64,000 nt of DNA from Neochlamydia sp. AcF84 (GTDB lineage Bacteria; Chlamydiota; Chlamydiia; Chlamydiales; Parachlamydiaceae), in NCBI RefSeq assembly GCF_011087585.1, contig NZ_VJOT01000021.1, positions 1-64,000 of the forward strand. Reading direction: 5' to 3'. Position 1 is the stretch's first letter, and each line of letters starts with the position of its first letter. The translations under genes and the position numbers were made by a program. Below the pieces are notes generated by a model. The model ran no database searches. It saw nothing but the letters and a program-made list of their open reading frames with translations, and was not told where the DNA came from. This document shows, one piece after another, positions 9,387 to 19,041 of this stretch.

Positions 9387-10760
9387 ATGTTCAAAGAGCT
9401 ACAGAAAGTTTTTCAGATCCCAGAGCTAAGAGCAAAGATTCTATTTACAATTTTAATGCTAGCAGTCTACCGTGTGGGAGGATTTATACCCGTCCCTGGA
9501 ATCAATGGAGAAGTGGCAGTAAGTTTTTTTAGGCACGCAACAGGCGGGGGACAGAACCTTTTTCAACTCGTTGATATATTTTCAGGAGGCGCATTCTCCC
9601 AGATGACAGTGATTGCCTTAGGTGTTATGCCCTATATTTCTGCCTCTATTATTATGCAGCTTGTGGTGGCTTTGTGGCCTTCTTTGCAGCGTGAAATTAA
9701 AGAAAATGCCGAGCAGGGCCGTAGAAAAATTAACAAGTATACACGTGGCCTGACAATCATTTTGTCTATCCTCCAATCGGCGATGTTTGCTAAATATGCC
9801 ATTCAAATGAATTATAGCCGTCCAGGTATAATTACAGGCGAATTGTTAGATGCTCAGATCTGGGGCATGCCTATCCTATTTTATTTGCTTTTCATTTTCA
9901 CTATGACTGCAGGAACAGTTCTCTTGATGTGGATAGGAGAGCAGATTACAGAAAGAGGGATTGGCAATGGAATGAGTTTAATTATCACCGTAGGTATTGT
10001 TTCGCAATTGCCTACAGCGATTGGGTTGATTATTCAACAGCTGAACTTAAACTCTCAAGAACCTGGGGCGATGAATTTTACGACGGTCCTAGTGCTTATA
10101 GCGATATTTGTTGTAGTCGCATTAGGAACTATATTGGTCATACAAGGACATAGACGCATACCCTTACAATATGCTAGGCGTGTAGTAGGTAGAAAAGAAG
10201 TACAAGGGGGAAATTCCTATATTCCTTTAAAAGTTAATTATGCAGGAGTAATACCAGTAATTTTTGCTTCCTCTTTGCTTATGTTTCCTGCTATAATTGC
10301 GACCTTTGCAGGAGCAGGTAACCGATTAAGTGAGATCGCTCAGTGGCTATCTCCAGGAAGTACGCTCTATATCTTATTGTTTGTAGTTTTAATTATATTT
10401 TTTACCTACTTTTGGACTGCTACTCAGTTTAGACCTGATCAGATAGCATCGGATATGAAGAAAAATGGAGCATTTATACCTGGCATAAGACAAGGTAAGC
10501 CCACCCAAGATTATTTAGAATCTACTATGAATAAAATTACTCTCATAGGGGCTATTTCTCTTGCTATGATTGCTGTATTACCTACCATTATAGGCCGCCT
10601 ATTAGGAGTGCCAGCAACGATTAGCTACTTCTTTGGAGGTACAGCTTTGTTGATTCTTGTAGGAGTTGTTTTAGATACAATGAAGCAAATTGAATCCCAT
10701 TTATTGATGAAGAGATATGAAGGCTTTATGAAGAAAGGTAGGATAAGAGGAAGAGGATAA
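9387..10760 (+). CDS. secY: Protein translocase subunit SecY
   Basis: SecY is the channel-forming subunit of the SecYEG translocon in the inner membrane. The 457-residue protein has about ten hydrophobic segments. The first follows ELRAKILFTILMLAVYRVGG, and the plug region is near the GGAFSQMTVIALGVMPYISAS block. The cytoplasmic loops EQITERGIGNGMS and RRIPLQYARRVVG are family signatures. It sits after rplO as in other spc operons, with AGGTAGAAG before the ATG. A 160-bp gap follows it, the largest within the cluster, and contains neither rpmJ nor any other small gene. Confidence 0.97.
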   Translation: MFKELQKVFQIPELRAKILFTILMLAVYRVGGFIPVPGINGEVAVSFFRHATGGGQNLFQLVDIFSGGAFSQMTVIALGVMPYISASIIMQLVVALWPSLQREIKENAEQGRRKINKYTRGLTIILSILQSAMFAKYAIQMNYSRPGIITGELLDAQIWGMPILFYLLFIFTMTAGTVLLMWIGEQITERGIGNGMSLIITVGIVSQLPTAIGLIIQQLNLNSQEPGAMNFTTVLVLIAIFVVVALGTILVIQGHRRIPLQYARRVVGRKEVQGGNSYIPLKVNYAGVIPVIFASSLLMFPAIIATFAGAGNRLSEIAQWLSPGSTLYILLFVVLIIFFTYFWTATQFRPDQIASDMKKNGAFIPGIRQGKPTQDYLESTMNKITLIGAISLAMIAVLPTIIGRLLGVPATISYFFGGTALLILVGVVLDTMKQIESHLLMKRYEGFMKKGRIRGRG

Positions 10761-10919
10761 AAATAATATTTGCAAGTGAGCTTTACATGTAATCATCTGA
10801 ACAGTTCAAATAGTTACATTCATAGCAAGTCAAGCGTTTTCATAAATAAAGCTTTTGCTAATAAAGTGAAAGTATGATAAATTTTCGAATTCCATTTTTG
10901 AAATTTTAGGAGAGATTCA

Positions 10920-11288
10920 ATGCCTAGAGTTATCGGTATAGATATACCGGATAATAAGAGATTAGAAATAGCACTAACCTATATCTACGGAATAGGTCGT
11001 AGCTTGTCAAACGAGATTATTGAGAAGCTTGGGTTTGATCACAATATGCGTGCTCACAAGCTAACACAAGATGATATAGCACGTATTAACAACTTGCTGC
11101 AATCTGAATATATGGTAGAAGGTGATCTACGCCGGCAAGTTCAAAATAACATCAAACGATTAATATCTATTCACTCTTACCGTGGAACTAGACATCGTTC
11201 TGGTTTACCTGTTCGAGGACAACGTACAAGAACTAATTCTCGTACACGTAAAGGTAAACGTAAAACTGTTGCTAATAAGAAGAAATAA
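10920..11288 (+). CDS. rpsM: 30S ribosomal protein S13
   Basis: S13 is a head protein that contacts P-site tRNA and forms bridges to L5. It starts with [26 protein letters not shown]. It has the helix-two-turn-helix region and the basic [24 protein letters not shown] tail. Length is 122 residues. A strong TTTTAGGAGAGA site precedes the start. The gap upstream might carry a secondary promoter, but I found no convincing pair of hexamers. Confidence 0.96.
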   Translation: MPRVIGIDIPDNKRLEIALTYIYGIGRSLSNEIIEKLGFDHNMRAHKLTQDDIARINNLLQSEYMVEGDLRRQVQNNIKRLISIHSYRGTRHRSGLPVRGQRTRTNSRTRKGKRKTVANKKK

Positions 11289-11309
11289 TTTTAAGAGGAG
11301 TGCTCTACT

Positions 11310-11723
11310 TTGTCTAAGCAGTCAGCCACAACAACAACAAAAAAGCCTGTTAAAGCAAAAAAAAGAAGCCATCAGAACGTTCCATCTGGAATTGCCTTTG
11401 TGAAGGCGACTTTTAATAATACAATTATTGCTATTACTGACCCTTCGGGTCGCGTTATTTCCTGGTCTTCAGCCGGAAAAGTAAACTTTTCTGGTTCTCG
11501 TAAGTCTTCAGCGTTCGCAGCGACTGTAGCTGCACAAGATGCAGGCAAAGCTGCTATGTCATTAGGAATGAAAGAAATTGAAGTTAACCTAAAAGGGCCA
11601 GGAGCAGGTCGTGAATCTGCTGTACGCGGTTTGCAAAGCACTGGTTTGTTAATAACTGCTATTCGTGATACCACACCAGTACCACATAACGGGTGCCGTC
11701 CTCGTAAACGTAGACGGGTGTAA
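11310..11723 (+). CDS. rpsK: 30S ribosomal protein S11
   Basis: S11 lies on the platform near the E site. The signature [20 protein letters not shown] and the C-terminal [19 protein letters not shown] are unmistakable. A TTG at 11310 is the start codon: AAGAGGAG lies nine bases before it and no ATG is available upstream of the conserved core. The N-terminal 30 residues are Thr/Lys-rich and not conserved. Length is 137 residues. Confidence 0.95.
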   Translation: MSKQSATTTTKKPVKAKKRSHQNVPSGIAFVKATFNNTIIAITDPSGRVISWSSAGKVNFSGSRKSSAFAATVAAQDAGKAAMSLGMKEIEVNLKGPGAGRESAVRGLQSTGLLITAIRDTTPVPHNGCRPRKRRRV

Positions 11724-11762
11724 TAAACACTCAGAAATTTTAAATTATTTAGGAGTCGCTTA

Positions 11763-12878
11763 ATGTCTGTTAAATACGGCAAGTTCGAAATGCCCCAAAA
11801 AATTTTAGTAGAAGAGGATAAAGACAATTCCAATGTGGCTCGAATCATTGCAGAACCTTTTGAGCGCGGATTTGGTCATACAATTGGAAACTCCATGCGA
11901 CGTATGATGCTCTCTTCTTTAGAAGCTCCTGCTATTATTGCCTTGCGTATTGAAGGTGTGCCCCATGAATATATGGCCATTGAAGGTGTTATCGAAGATA
12001 TGACCAATATCGTGCTCAATTTTAAAGGTGCTCTTTTAAGAAAGTTGCCTACGGATGAAAGTTCTTATAGCCGTGATACGCGCATTTTGACATGTGTTTT
12101 AGATATTACTCAAGAGGAGCTTGACAAGAATAATGGCCAGTATAAAGTTACTCTAGGTGATATTGTAAAAGACGGTTCATATGAGGTTGTTAATTCGGGT
12201 CTTCATCTATTCACGGTTACTAAACCTATGAAACGCCAATTAGATCTACGTGTGGCCATAGGACGTGGCTATGTACCTTCAGAACGGCATATTATTTATG
12301 ATAAAACCGCTGATGAAATCCTTTTAGATGCCTCCTTTTCACCTGTACGTATAGTTAACTATTTTGTAGAAAATACGCGCGTAGGTCAGGATACAGATTT
12401 TGATCGCTTAATTTTTGAAGTCGTGACAGATGGGCGTGTGACTCCTGTAGAGGCAGTTTCATTTGCTTCTCAAATCGGTGTTAAGCATTTCGACGTATTT
12501 ACAAAAGCCAAATCCCACTCACTGGTATTTGACGAAGGATTAGGTGATGGAGATAGCGATGCAGATGAAATGATGGAAAAACTTTGCCTTCGTATCGATG
12601 AGATTGAGTTATCCGTTAGGTCAACCAATTGCTTGAGTGGAGCAAACATTGATACAATTGCTGAACTTGTATCCATTCCTGAGAGAAAAATGCTTGAGTT
12701 TAGAAATTTTGGCAAGAAATCTTTAAATGAAATTAAAGCTAAACTTCATGAAATGAACTTATCTCTTGGCATGGATCTTTCTCGCTATGGTATTACACAT
12801 GATAATGTGAAAGATAAGATCAAGCATTACAATGAAGACAAAAAAGGTAGAAAAGAATTAGCAAAAGTTGAAGATTAG
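11763..12878 (+). CDS. rpoA: DNA-directed RNA polymerase subunit alpha
   Basis: This is the alpha subunit, the scaffold for RNA polymerase assembly. The N-terminal domain has FERGFGHTIGNSMRRMMLSS and DPVEAV-like VTPVEAVSFASQ. The C-terminal domain (from about residue 275) has the helix-hairpin-helix with RSTNCLSGANIDTIAELV and the NFGKKSLNEIKAKL block that contacts DNA and activators. The 371-residue length includes an acidic linker with GDGDSDADE. A TTAGGAG ribosome site lies seven bases upstream. It is placed between rpsK and rplQ as in most bacteria. Confidence 0.97.
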   Translation: MSVKYGKFEMPQKILVEEDKDNSNVARIIAEPFERGFGHTIGNSMRRMMLSSLEAPAIIALRIEGVPHEYMAIEGVIEDMTNIVLNFKGALLRKLPTDESSYSRDTRILTCVLDITQEELDKNNGQYKVTLGDIVKDGSYEVVNSGLHLFTVTKPMKRQLDLRVAIGRGYVPSERHIIYDKTADEILLDASFSPVRIVNYFVENTRVGQDTDFDRLIFEVVTDGRVTPVEAVSFASQIGVKHFDVFTKAKSHSLVFDEGLGDGDSDADEMMEKLCLRIDEIELSVRSTNCLSGANIDTIAELVSIPERKMLEFRNFGKKSLNEIKAKLHEMNLSLGMDLSRYGITHDNVKDKIKHYNEDKKGRKELAKVED

Positions 12879-12895
12879 CAGCTAGGTAATAAGAT

Positions 12896-13324
12896 ATGAG
12901 ACACAGAAAAGATACATGTAAACTAAGCCGTACCAGTTCACATAGACGGTGTATGTTTGCCAATATGTTAAAATCATTGATCGAAAATGAGCGCATCGAA
13001 ACAACGGTGCCGAAAGCAAAAGCGCTACGTCGTTATGCCGATAAAATGATCACTTTAGCAAAGAAAAACACTTTAGCTACCAGGCGTCGTGCAATTAGTG
13101 AAATGATGGTTCGTTTCAATGCGTTGACTGACAAAGAAGCACGTGCTGCTCGTAAAGGGGACACAAGTGCCTATAATACAGATAGGCAGGTGATTGATAA
13201 ACTATTTGGTGTATTAGGGCCACGCTTTGCAAGCAGAGCGGGTGGATATACACGAATTGTAAAAGCTCAACGTCGTGTGGGCGATAATACTCAAATGTGT
13301 ATTATCGAATATCTTGACAACTAA
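12896..13324 (+). CDS. rplQ: 50S ribosomal protein L17
   Basis: L17 (bL17) sits near the tunnel exit. The start [18 protein letters not shown] and the [21 protein letters not shown] block are typical. It ends with [25 protein letters not shown]. Length is 142 residues. It is the last gene of the ribosomal cluster and is followed 33 bp later by a strong terminator. Confidence 0.96.
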   Translation: MRHRKDTCKLSRTSSHRRCMFANMLKSLIENERIETTVPKAKALRRYADKMITLAKKNTLATRRRAISEMMVRFNALTDKEARAARKGDTSAYNTDRQVIDKLFGVLGPRFASRAGGYTRIVKAQRRVGDNTQMCIIEYLDN

Positions 13325-13357
13325 GAGCCTAATCTAGTTATTATAGAGTTCTAGTAT

Positions 13358-13386
13358 AAAAGATCGCATAATTATGCGATCTTTTT
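13358..13386 (+). terminator. Intrinsic terminator of the ribosomal operon
   Basis: A perfect 11-bp inverted repeat (AGATCGCATAA / TTATGCGATCT, 13361-13382) is flanked by an A-run and followed by five Ts. It lies just after rplQ and is the best intrinsic terminator in the window. Confidence 0.88.
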
Positions 13387-13419
13387 GTATCTATACACAT
13401 TTTTAAAGGATCGTTGCCC

Positions 13420-14664
13420 ATGAGGAGTAAGACACTAAAAGAAGCTCAAAACCCTCTTATCTTGCGTTGTCATCGACTGATCGAAGCTTTTACAAAGTCT
13501 GATGACGAACGCGATTTTTATCTTGACCGCCAAGAGGGCTTTATAGTTTATGTCGACCTGGATAAACCTCAGGAAGAGATAGAGGCATTAGAACAGGAAT
13601 TGCGCCAGCATAGTGAGCGTTACTTTCTTATTCCTAAATTAACTTTTTATGAAACTAAAAAGATTATGGAAGGTTTCGTTAATGAAAAAGTGTATGATAT
13701 TGATACGAAGGAAAAATTACTAGAAATCATTCAATCCAAAGAAGCTAGGGAAAACTTTCTTGAGTTTATCTACGACCATCTTTCTGAATTAGAAAAATGG
13801 CAGCAATTTTACCAAGAAAGGTCTCGCATTCGTATTATTGAGTGGTTAAGAAATAACCAGTTTCATTTTGTGTTCGAAGAGGATTTAGATTTACCCAAAT
13901 CGCTTTTAGAAAAGGTCAAACGCCACCTATTCGATACAAAAGTAGGTAAAGATATCTTACAAGCTAGAAAAGCCTTGCTAGCGAAAGCTAAGACCTACTA
14001 CTCTAATGAAGCTCTAAATCCTCGTCCTAAACGTGGAAGGCCTCCTAAGCAAGCTGTTAAGCAAGAGTTTGAGCCGCAGATTGCCACCGATGTCTATACA
14101 ACTGTGCCAGCTTCTATGCGTTTGTTTTTGTTTACACCTGATTTAACTGCTTCCGCAGTAACCTTCTCTTCTAAATTTGAAAATGAGGGACAGCTTTTAG
14201 CAAGTAGGCGTCAACTCCATGATGGCATGGATCAAAATCTTCAGAGTATTAATCAAAAGCTGGCAGCTTTACGCAATTTATCTTCCAAATGGTTAGATCA
14301 GGATAAAAGCAAGCCAGAGTCTAGAAGGTTTTTAGACATAGCTGATAAGACGACTATCAATCATTTTGATGGAGAAGATGAAGAAGAAAAAGAAGATTTT
14401 GCCTTCACAGCTGATAACAATCCAGCAATTAGCAAAGCTATCTATGTAAACGGGGCATCCTCGACATCTTCTAAGCCAGCTAAAAAGCCTACTCAGAAGT
14501 CTAAAGATAATTCTTCCTCACGCAAATCTAAAGCTGTAAAAGTTTCTCCTAAGGAGAATAAACCTAAACCCTTAGCTAAGAGTAGTAAGATTAAATTAAT
14601 GGATTCTAAAACAGCTAAAGGTAAACCTAAACAAAAAATTAAAGCCAATAAGCCTCCGAAATAA
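13420..14664 (+). CDS. UPF0158 family protein with AT-hook-like motif
   Basis: The N-terminal 200 residues are a mixed alpha/beta region that I recognise as the chlamydial UPF0158 family (homologue of C. trachomatis CT429). After it comes PKRGRPPK (residues 203-210), an AT-hook-like DNA-binding motif. The last 55 residues are almost only Lys, Ser and Pro, which suggests nucleic-acid or nucleoid association. I chose the ATG at 13420 (AAAGGA nine bases upstream) over an in-frame TTG six bases earlier. In C. trachomatis the homologue neighbours dapF, whereas here it follows the ribosomal terminator. Function is unknown. Confidence 0.75.
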   Translation: MRSKTLKEAQNPLILRCHRLIEAFTKSDDERDFYLDRQEGFIVYVDLDKPQEEIEALEQELRQHSERYFLIPKLTFYETKKIMEGFVNEKVYDIDTKEKLLEIIQSKEARENFLEFIYDHLSELEKWQQFYQERSRIRIIEWLRNNQFHFVFEEDLDLPKSLLEKVKRHLFDTKVGKDILQARKALLAKAKTYYSNEALNPRPKRGRPPKQAVKQEFEPQIATDVYTTVPASMRLFLFTPDLTASAVTFSSKFENEGQLLASRRQLHDGMDQNLQSINQKLAALRNLSSKWLDQDKSKPESRRFLDIADKTTINHFDGEDEEEKEDFAFTADNNPAISKAIYVNGASSTSSKPAKKPTQKSKDNSSSRKSKAVKVSPKENKPKPLAKSSKIKLMDSKTAKGKPKQKIKANKPPK

Positions 14665-15292
14665 CCTTGCTCATAGCTAGCGCTTGCACGGTATGAATAG
14701 CCTTTAGCAAAGGAGCGAATGTTTCAGGGATCCGATTTTACTAGGTTTAGAGTTAGTTTAGGCAACATTTTCCTATGATTGCCTATCCGTTTTTTATACA
14801 TTTATATTTTTCTTCTCTACATTCTTCACCTCTTCTTGCATACCAGTTAGCAGCGTGCCATAAGATTTAGATAGCCTTCGCTCTGCTGCCAGAGGGTAGT
14901 ATAGTGCTGCTAGAGAAATAATTAAAGACTGTCTTCTAAGGAGAAAAATCATAAGAAGATGTCTTCATTGGCCTCCTGCAAAGTTTAGATAAAGATAGCA
15001 TCTAGTGGGTCTCTTTTAAAATGTTTATATAGGGCCGCCCTCTTTTTTTATAGGAAACAGAATAAAGAGTTTATTTTTTCCTGTTCTTTTTCTTTATTGC
15101 TCAGCTCAGCAGGATAGCTTCCTAAGCATTATACTCCTCCTTCTATTGAATTGGTTTTCATTGATCAAAAGCAAAGGTTCAAGGACACCTTCTTAGGTAC
15201 TTGTTATTTGCCTGCTGCCTAGCCATGAATGTCAACTAATTCTATTCCTCTTTTGCTCTCAAGTGCTTCTAAGAAGGTTTATCTATGAAAAA
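14665..15292. other. Gene-free stretch before the broken TPR gene
   Basis: These 628 bp lie between the UPF0158 gene and the end of the minus-strand TPR reading frame. I see no credible reading frame, RNA gene or clear terminator. The composition (repeated cttct and tttta runs) is like decayed coding sequence, but I could not match it to a neighbour. Confidence 0.5.
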
Positions 15293-15589
15293 TTATTTTT
15301 TGCTCTGTACAGCTAAATTTTTTTGCTCTTGGTAGATACTCTCTAGACTGTTGTAGCTTTCCAATGTCTCGGGATGATTTTCTCCATAAAGCTTAAGGTT
15401 AATATTAAATGCCGTATGGGCATACTTAAATGCTAGATCTAAATTTCCTTGGGCTTGATAGATCCTCCCCAGATTAGCATAACATAATGCTAGTGTAGGA
15501 TGATTTTCACCAAAAAACTTAAGATGAATGTCGAGTGCTTGATTAATACACTCAATAGCTTTTACTGAAAGTCCTTGTTTTTCATAGAG
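15293..15589 (-). pseudogene. Detached C-terminal TPRs of the adjacent giant
   Basis: Read on the minus strand, this continues the TPR series in a different frame for about 98 residues. It begins LYEKQGLSVKAIECINQ, goes on with two more repeats (FFGENHPTLALCY, LGRIYQAQGNLDLAF, LYGENHPETLESY) and ends at a TAA at 15293-15295. It is separated from the main reading frame by a tandem duplication of AGAGG (15586-15590 and 15591-15595, plus strand). Deleting one AGAGG restores the consensus spacing of the repeat. It is therefore the natural C-terminus of the gene at 15562-18810, now out of frame. Confidence 0.85.
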
Positions 15590-18500
15590 GAGAGGACTCC
15601 TAAATTATTATAATTGCCTGCCAAAGTAGGATGGTCTTTGCCAAAAAACTTAAGGTTGATGACGAGTGCTTGATTGGCACACTCAATGGCTTTTTCTAAA
15701 TTACCTTGCTCCTGATAGATTCTTCCTAGATTGTTGTAATCTATTGCCACTGTAGGATGATTTTCCCCAAAAAGCTTAAGATCAATATCGAGTGCTTTAT
15801 TGATATATTCAAAAGCTTTTTCTAAATTACCTTGCTCCTGATAGATTCCTCCTAGATTATTGTAATCTATTGCTACTGTCGGATGAGTTTTCCCGAGTAG
15901 CTTAAGATTAATATCGAGTGCCTTATTGGCATACTTAAAAGCTTTTTCTAAATTACCTTGCTCCTGATAGATTCTTCCTAGAGTATTGTAATTTATTGCT
16001 ACTGTCGGATGATTTTCCCCGAAAAGCTTAAGATTAATATCGAGTGCTTTATTAATATACTCAAAGGCTTTCTCTAAATAGCCTTGGTCTAAGTAGACGC
16101 TTCCCAAGTTTTGGTAATCTATTGCTACAGAAGGTTGATTTTCACCTCCTAGCTTGAGGTTAATTGCGAGGGCTTTGTTAATAAACTGAATGGCTTTTTC
16201 TAAATCTCCTTGTTTTTGATAGATTTGCCCTATGTGGTTATAAAGCCCTGCAACAGTCGGATTATTTTTACCTAGAAGCCTACGGCTAATCTGGAGAGCT
16301 TCATTGATATAATTAAAAGCCTCTTTTAAATTTCCTTGGCTCGCGCAAATAAGCCCTAGATTATTATAAATTATGGCCACCCGGGGATGATTTTTATCAT
16401 AGAGCTTAAGTTGAATTGTAAGTGTTTTATCAGCATACTTACGGGCTTTTTTTAAGTTTCCTTGGTCCTCATAAATGAGGCTCAAATTGTTATAACAGGT
16501 AGCTACATGCGGATGATTTTTACCATAAAGCTTAAAATTGATGGCAAGAGCATGACGGATAAATTCAATTGCTTTTTTTAAATTGCCTTTATCTTTGTAC
16601 AGCATTCCTAAATTATTGTAATCTGTTGCCACCATTGAATGATTTTCACCCCAAAGCGCTTGGTCTATTGCAAGGGCTTGATTAAGAGATTCACTTGCTT
16701 TTACTAAATTCCCTTGTTTTTTGTAGACTAAACCAAGACTATTATAACTATTTGCTACATGGGAATGATTTTTTCCATACAGATTAATATTAATTTGGAG
16801 TGCTTGATTACCATACTTAGCTGCTTCCTCTAAATTTCCTTGGGCATAGTAGATCATTAGCAAGTTATTATAAACTGTTGCCACGCTGGGGCAGATTTCA
16901 CCGCCGCGCCTAATAGCAATAGCAAGTGCTTTTTGGGTGTATTCAGTGGCCTTTTTTAAATTTCCTTGGTTCTCGTAGATAAGCCCAAGAGCTATCAGGG
17001 CAGAAATGTTTTCTTGATTTTCTTGTATGGCTTTAAGGTAATACTTTTTTGCCTCTTCATGTTGAAATATTCTGCTGGCTATGTCTCCCTGGATCTGGGG
17101 CGAGTCATCATCTAAAGAGGAAGAGGTAAGTCTCTCTTCATGGCCTAAGAAAAACTTTTGAATAGCCTGGCGGAATGGAATGAAAATATGATAAATCTTT
17201 TTAATTTTTTCTAATGCCTTATGATCTAAAGCAAACTGCTTTTGGATAAGGGTAGGCTCCTCAAACTTAAAGGGCCTGATCAATGGGTTCATCATCTCTC
17301 GCTGGGCTTGATAATGAGAATAGGTTTTAAGGCGCATAAATAGCGCTATACTCATCCACTCTTTTAATTTATTAACGGCGTCAGCCGTTATAATTCCTAG
17401 CTGGTTTAGCTGATCAATCCTAGTGAAAGTATCGGAAGCCATTACTTTTTTGAGAAGGGCTAACCGGTCCAAAGCCAACTGGGGAAAGCGATAAAAATCA
17501 TCTTTGACTTTAAAAAGCATACCCTCCTTGCTTAAATCGCCCATTCCTGGATCGAAAATATTCATATCTGCTAAAAACAAATGAAATTTAGCTAAGTACT
17601 TACGCAGAGTAAGACCTTTTCGGCAAGGAGCATTAAGTTTTTTTTGAACATTCTCCTTATATTGCTCAGTTAATTCGCGGCTACCTTGAAGGTGAGCAAA
17701 ATTTAAAAGTTCCATGGGAAGATGTGGCTCTCTTTCATGCCACCACTGATTTTCATTATCTTTACCAATATATTGAGCCATTTTTTCAGGCGTTTGGATA
17801 AGCTCAAACGTCTTACCATTGCCCGAAGGAGTTTTACAGCCTTTTCCTTCAACTCCTGCTCCATCAAAGGCAAAGCCCCGTGGCGTAATGTCATCGAAAA
17901 AACTGATGGCTTTTAAGCAAGGAATATTTAAAGCAGGTAGGATCGTTTCGCCTAAGTTGATCACTTTTAAGTGAAGAAGAGTGGTTAGACGTCTGAAATA
18001 ATCTCTATTAATAGCATTATCTTCTTGGATAAGAATGCCAAACTCTAGATCGGAGTAAGGCGTCATCTCTTCTCTAGCAAGTGAACCAAAGCCTATCATA
18101 GAATATTCACAAGGGGGAGGCCCTAGGGTATCTAGGCTTTGTGCCACTATATGTTCAAAAAAGATTTTTATTCCTTGAGCTATTTTACGATAGAGCTCCC
18201 TTACTTCTTGAAAAGAAGGAGTTTCGGACAAGGCTTGAATTTTTGCCTCTATTTCCTTCCTAAATTCTTTTAATATCTTACGGTTGCTTTCAAACTGATC
18301 CTCTATTGTGGCTAAAGCTACACTTCTGCCTTTACATTTTCTAACAAGTAAATCTTGAACTTTTGATAACTTTTCTTCAAGAACCTTTCGTTTGCCTTCT
18401 AAGGAATGAGATAGAAAATGCCTGTGCAAAGCATAATTATAAAGTCCTGCCGCTTGCAGAAGAGTTTCGGAGGTTCCTTTATCCCCATAAATATCCCCGA

Positions 18501-18810
18501 GTTTTTCTATATAAAAGGCTTCTTGAATAAGGTCTTTCTTCCGAATAGCATGTTTTAAAGCTAAGGTATAGGTCTCTTCTTTAGCTAAAAAACTGCTTCC
18601 AATTAGTTGTTTCCACTCTTTACAAACCAATTGTGTTTGGCATAGATCCTGCAGTCCTAGTTCTTTGAATATTTTTAAAGCGATTTCTGCATAAACTGTA
18701 GTATCCCTTCTAGAATCTATAGATTGTTCTTCTTGTTTCTCAAAGGCAGGAAAAATTAAAGGGTGAATGCCAAGAGGCTCTAATGAAAGCTGATGCATAA
18801 TCTTATCCAT
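15562..18810 (-). CDS. F-box / nucleotidyltransferase-like / TPR giant, 3'-frameshifted
   Basis: This 1082-residue protein has three parts. Residues 39-70 fit an F-box (IFKELGLQDL, then VCKEWKQL). Residues 230-260 hold a GlnD/DUF294-like nucleotidyltransferase motif: G242-S243, LAREEMTPYSD with D254 and E256. A block conserved in all four paralogues follows (RGFAFDGAGVEGKGCK). From about residue 600 there are eleven complete 42-residue TPRs of the kinesin-light-chain type (YNNLGxIYxxQGNLxKA, then FGENHPTVA). There is no OTU domain, unlike the paralogues at 46230 and 50570. A 5-bp duplication breaks the twelfth repeat, so translation stops after the unrelated tail SSMKNKDFQ. No signal peptide or membrane helix is visible. 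Known F-box proteins recruit substrates to SCF ubiquitin ligases. A host-directed role here is inferred. Confidence 0.8.
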   Translation of the reverse strand: MDKIMHQLSLEPLGIHPLIFPAFEKQEEQSIDSRRDTTVYAEIALKIFKELGLQDLCQTQLVCKEWKQLIGSSFLAKEETYTLALKHAIRKKDLIQEAFYIEKLGDIYGDKGTSETLLQAAGLYNYALHRHFLSHSLEGKRKVLEEKLSKVQDLLVRKCKGRSVALATIEDQFESNRKILKEFRKEIEAKIQALSETPSFQEVRELYRKIAQGIKIFFEHIVAQSLDTLGPPPCEYSMIGFGSLAREEMTPYSDLEFGILIQEDNAINRDYFRRLTTLLHLKVINLGETILPALNIPCLKAISFFDDITPRGFAFDGAGVEGKGCKTPSGNGKTFELIQTPEKMAQYIGKDNENQWWHEREPHLPMELLNFAHLQGSRELTEQYKENVQKKLNAPCRKGLTLRKYLAKFHLFLADMNIFDPGMGDLSKEGMLFKVKDDFYRFPQLALDRLALLKKVMASDTFTRIDQLNQLGIITADAVNKLKEWMSIALFMRLKTYSHYQAQREMMNPLIRPFKFEEPTLIQKQFALDHKALEKIKKIYHIFIPFRQAIQKFFLGHEERLTSSSLDDDSPQIQGDIASRIFQHEEAKKYYLKAIQENQENISALIALGLIYENQGNLKKATEYTQKALAIAIRRGGEICPSVATVYNNLLMIYYAQGNLEEAAKYGNQALQININLYGKNHSHVANSYNSLGLVYKKQGNLVKASESLNQALAIDQALWGENHSMVATDYNNLGMLYKDKGNLKKAIEFIRHALAINFKLYGKNHPHVATCYNNLSLIYEDQGNLKKARKYADKTLTIQLKLYDKNHPRVAIIYNNLGLICASQGNLKEAFNYINEALQISRRLLGKNNPTVAGLYNHIGQIYQKQGDLEKAIQFINKALAINLKLGGENQPSVAIDYQNLGSVYLDQGYLEKAFEYINKALDINLKLFGENHPTVAINYNTLGRIYQEQGNLEKAFKYANKALDINLKLLGKTHPTVAIDYNNLGGIYQEQGNLEKAFEYINKALDIDLKLFGENHPTVAIDYNNLGRIYQEQGNLEKAIECANQALVINLKFFGKDHPTLAGNYNNLGVLSSMKNKDFQ

Positions 18811-18975
18811 TTGTTAGCAAATTATGTGTTTTTTAGTTTTTATTATTAACTTATAAATAAATAATATATAAATATATATTATTTTTGAAGTAAACTTATT
18901 ATAAGTATAATAAAATCGGTAATAAAAAAAATTAATTTATATAAACGCGCGTGAATTTTTGCTAAGATTATTTCC

Positions 18976-19005
18976 TTTACTTTCTCCTTAAGTCTCATCT
19001 ATGAT
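18976..19005 (+). promoter_or_regulatory. Possible sigma-66 type promoter of gapA
   Basis: TTTACT (18976-18981) and TATGAT (19000-19005) are 18 bp apart and lie 37 bp before the gapA start. Both hexamers deviate from consensus, so this is a candidate only. Confidence 0.4.
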
Positions 19006-19041
19006 AAAAAGGATAATTATGACTTTTTAAGGAATCTAGCT

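Noticed and set aside
10761..10919. A promoter or an rpmJ gene between secY and rpsM
   Set aside because: TATGAT at 10873 has no -35 at proper spacing, and no frame encodes an L36-like peptide.
11372..11848. A 158-residue minus-strand frame across rpsK and rpoA
   Set aside because: It is antisense to two clear genes and has no family features.
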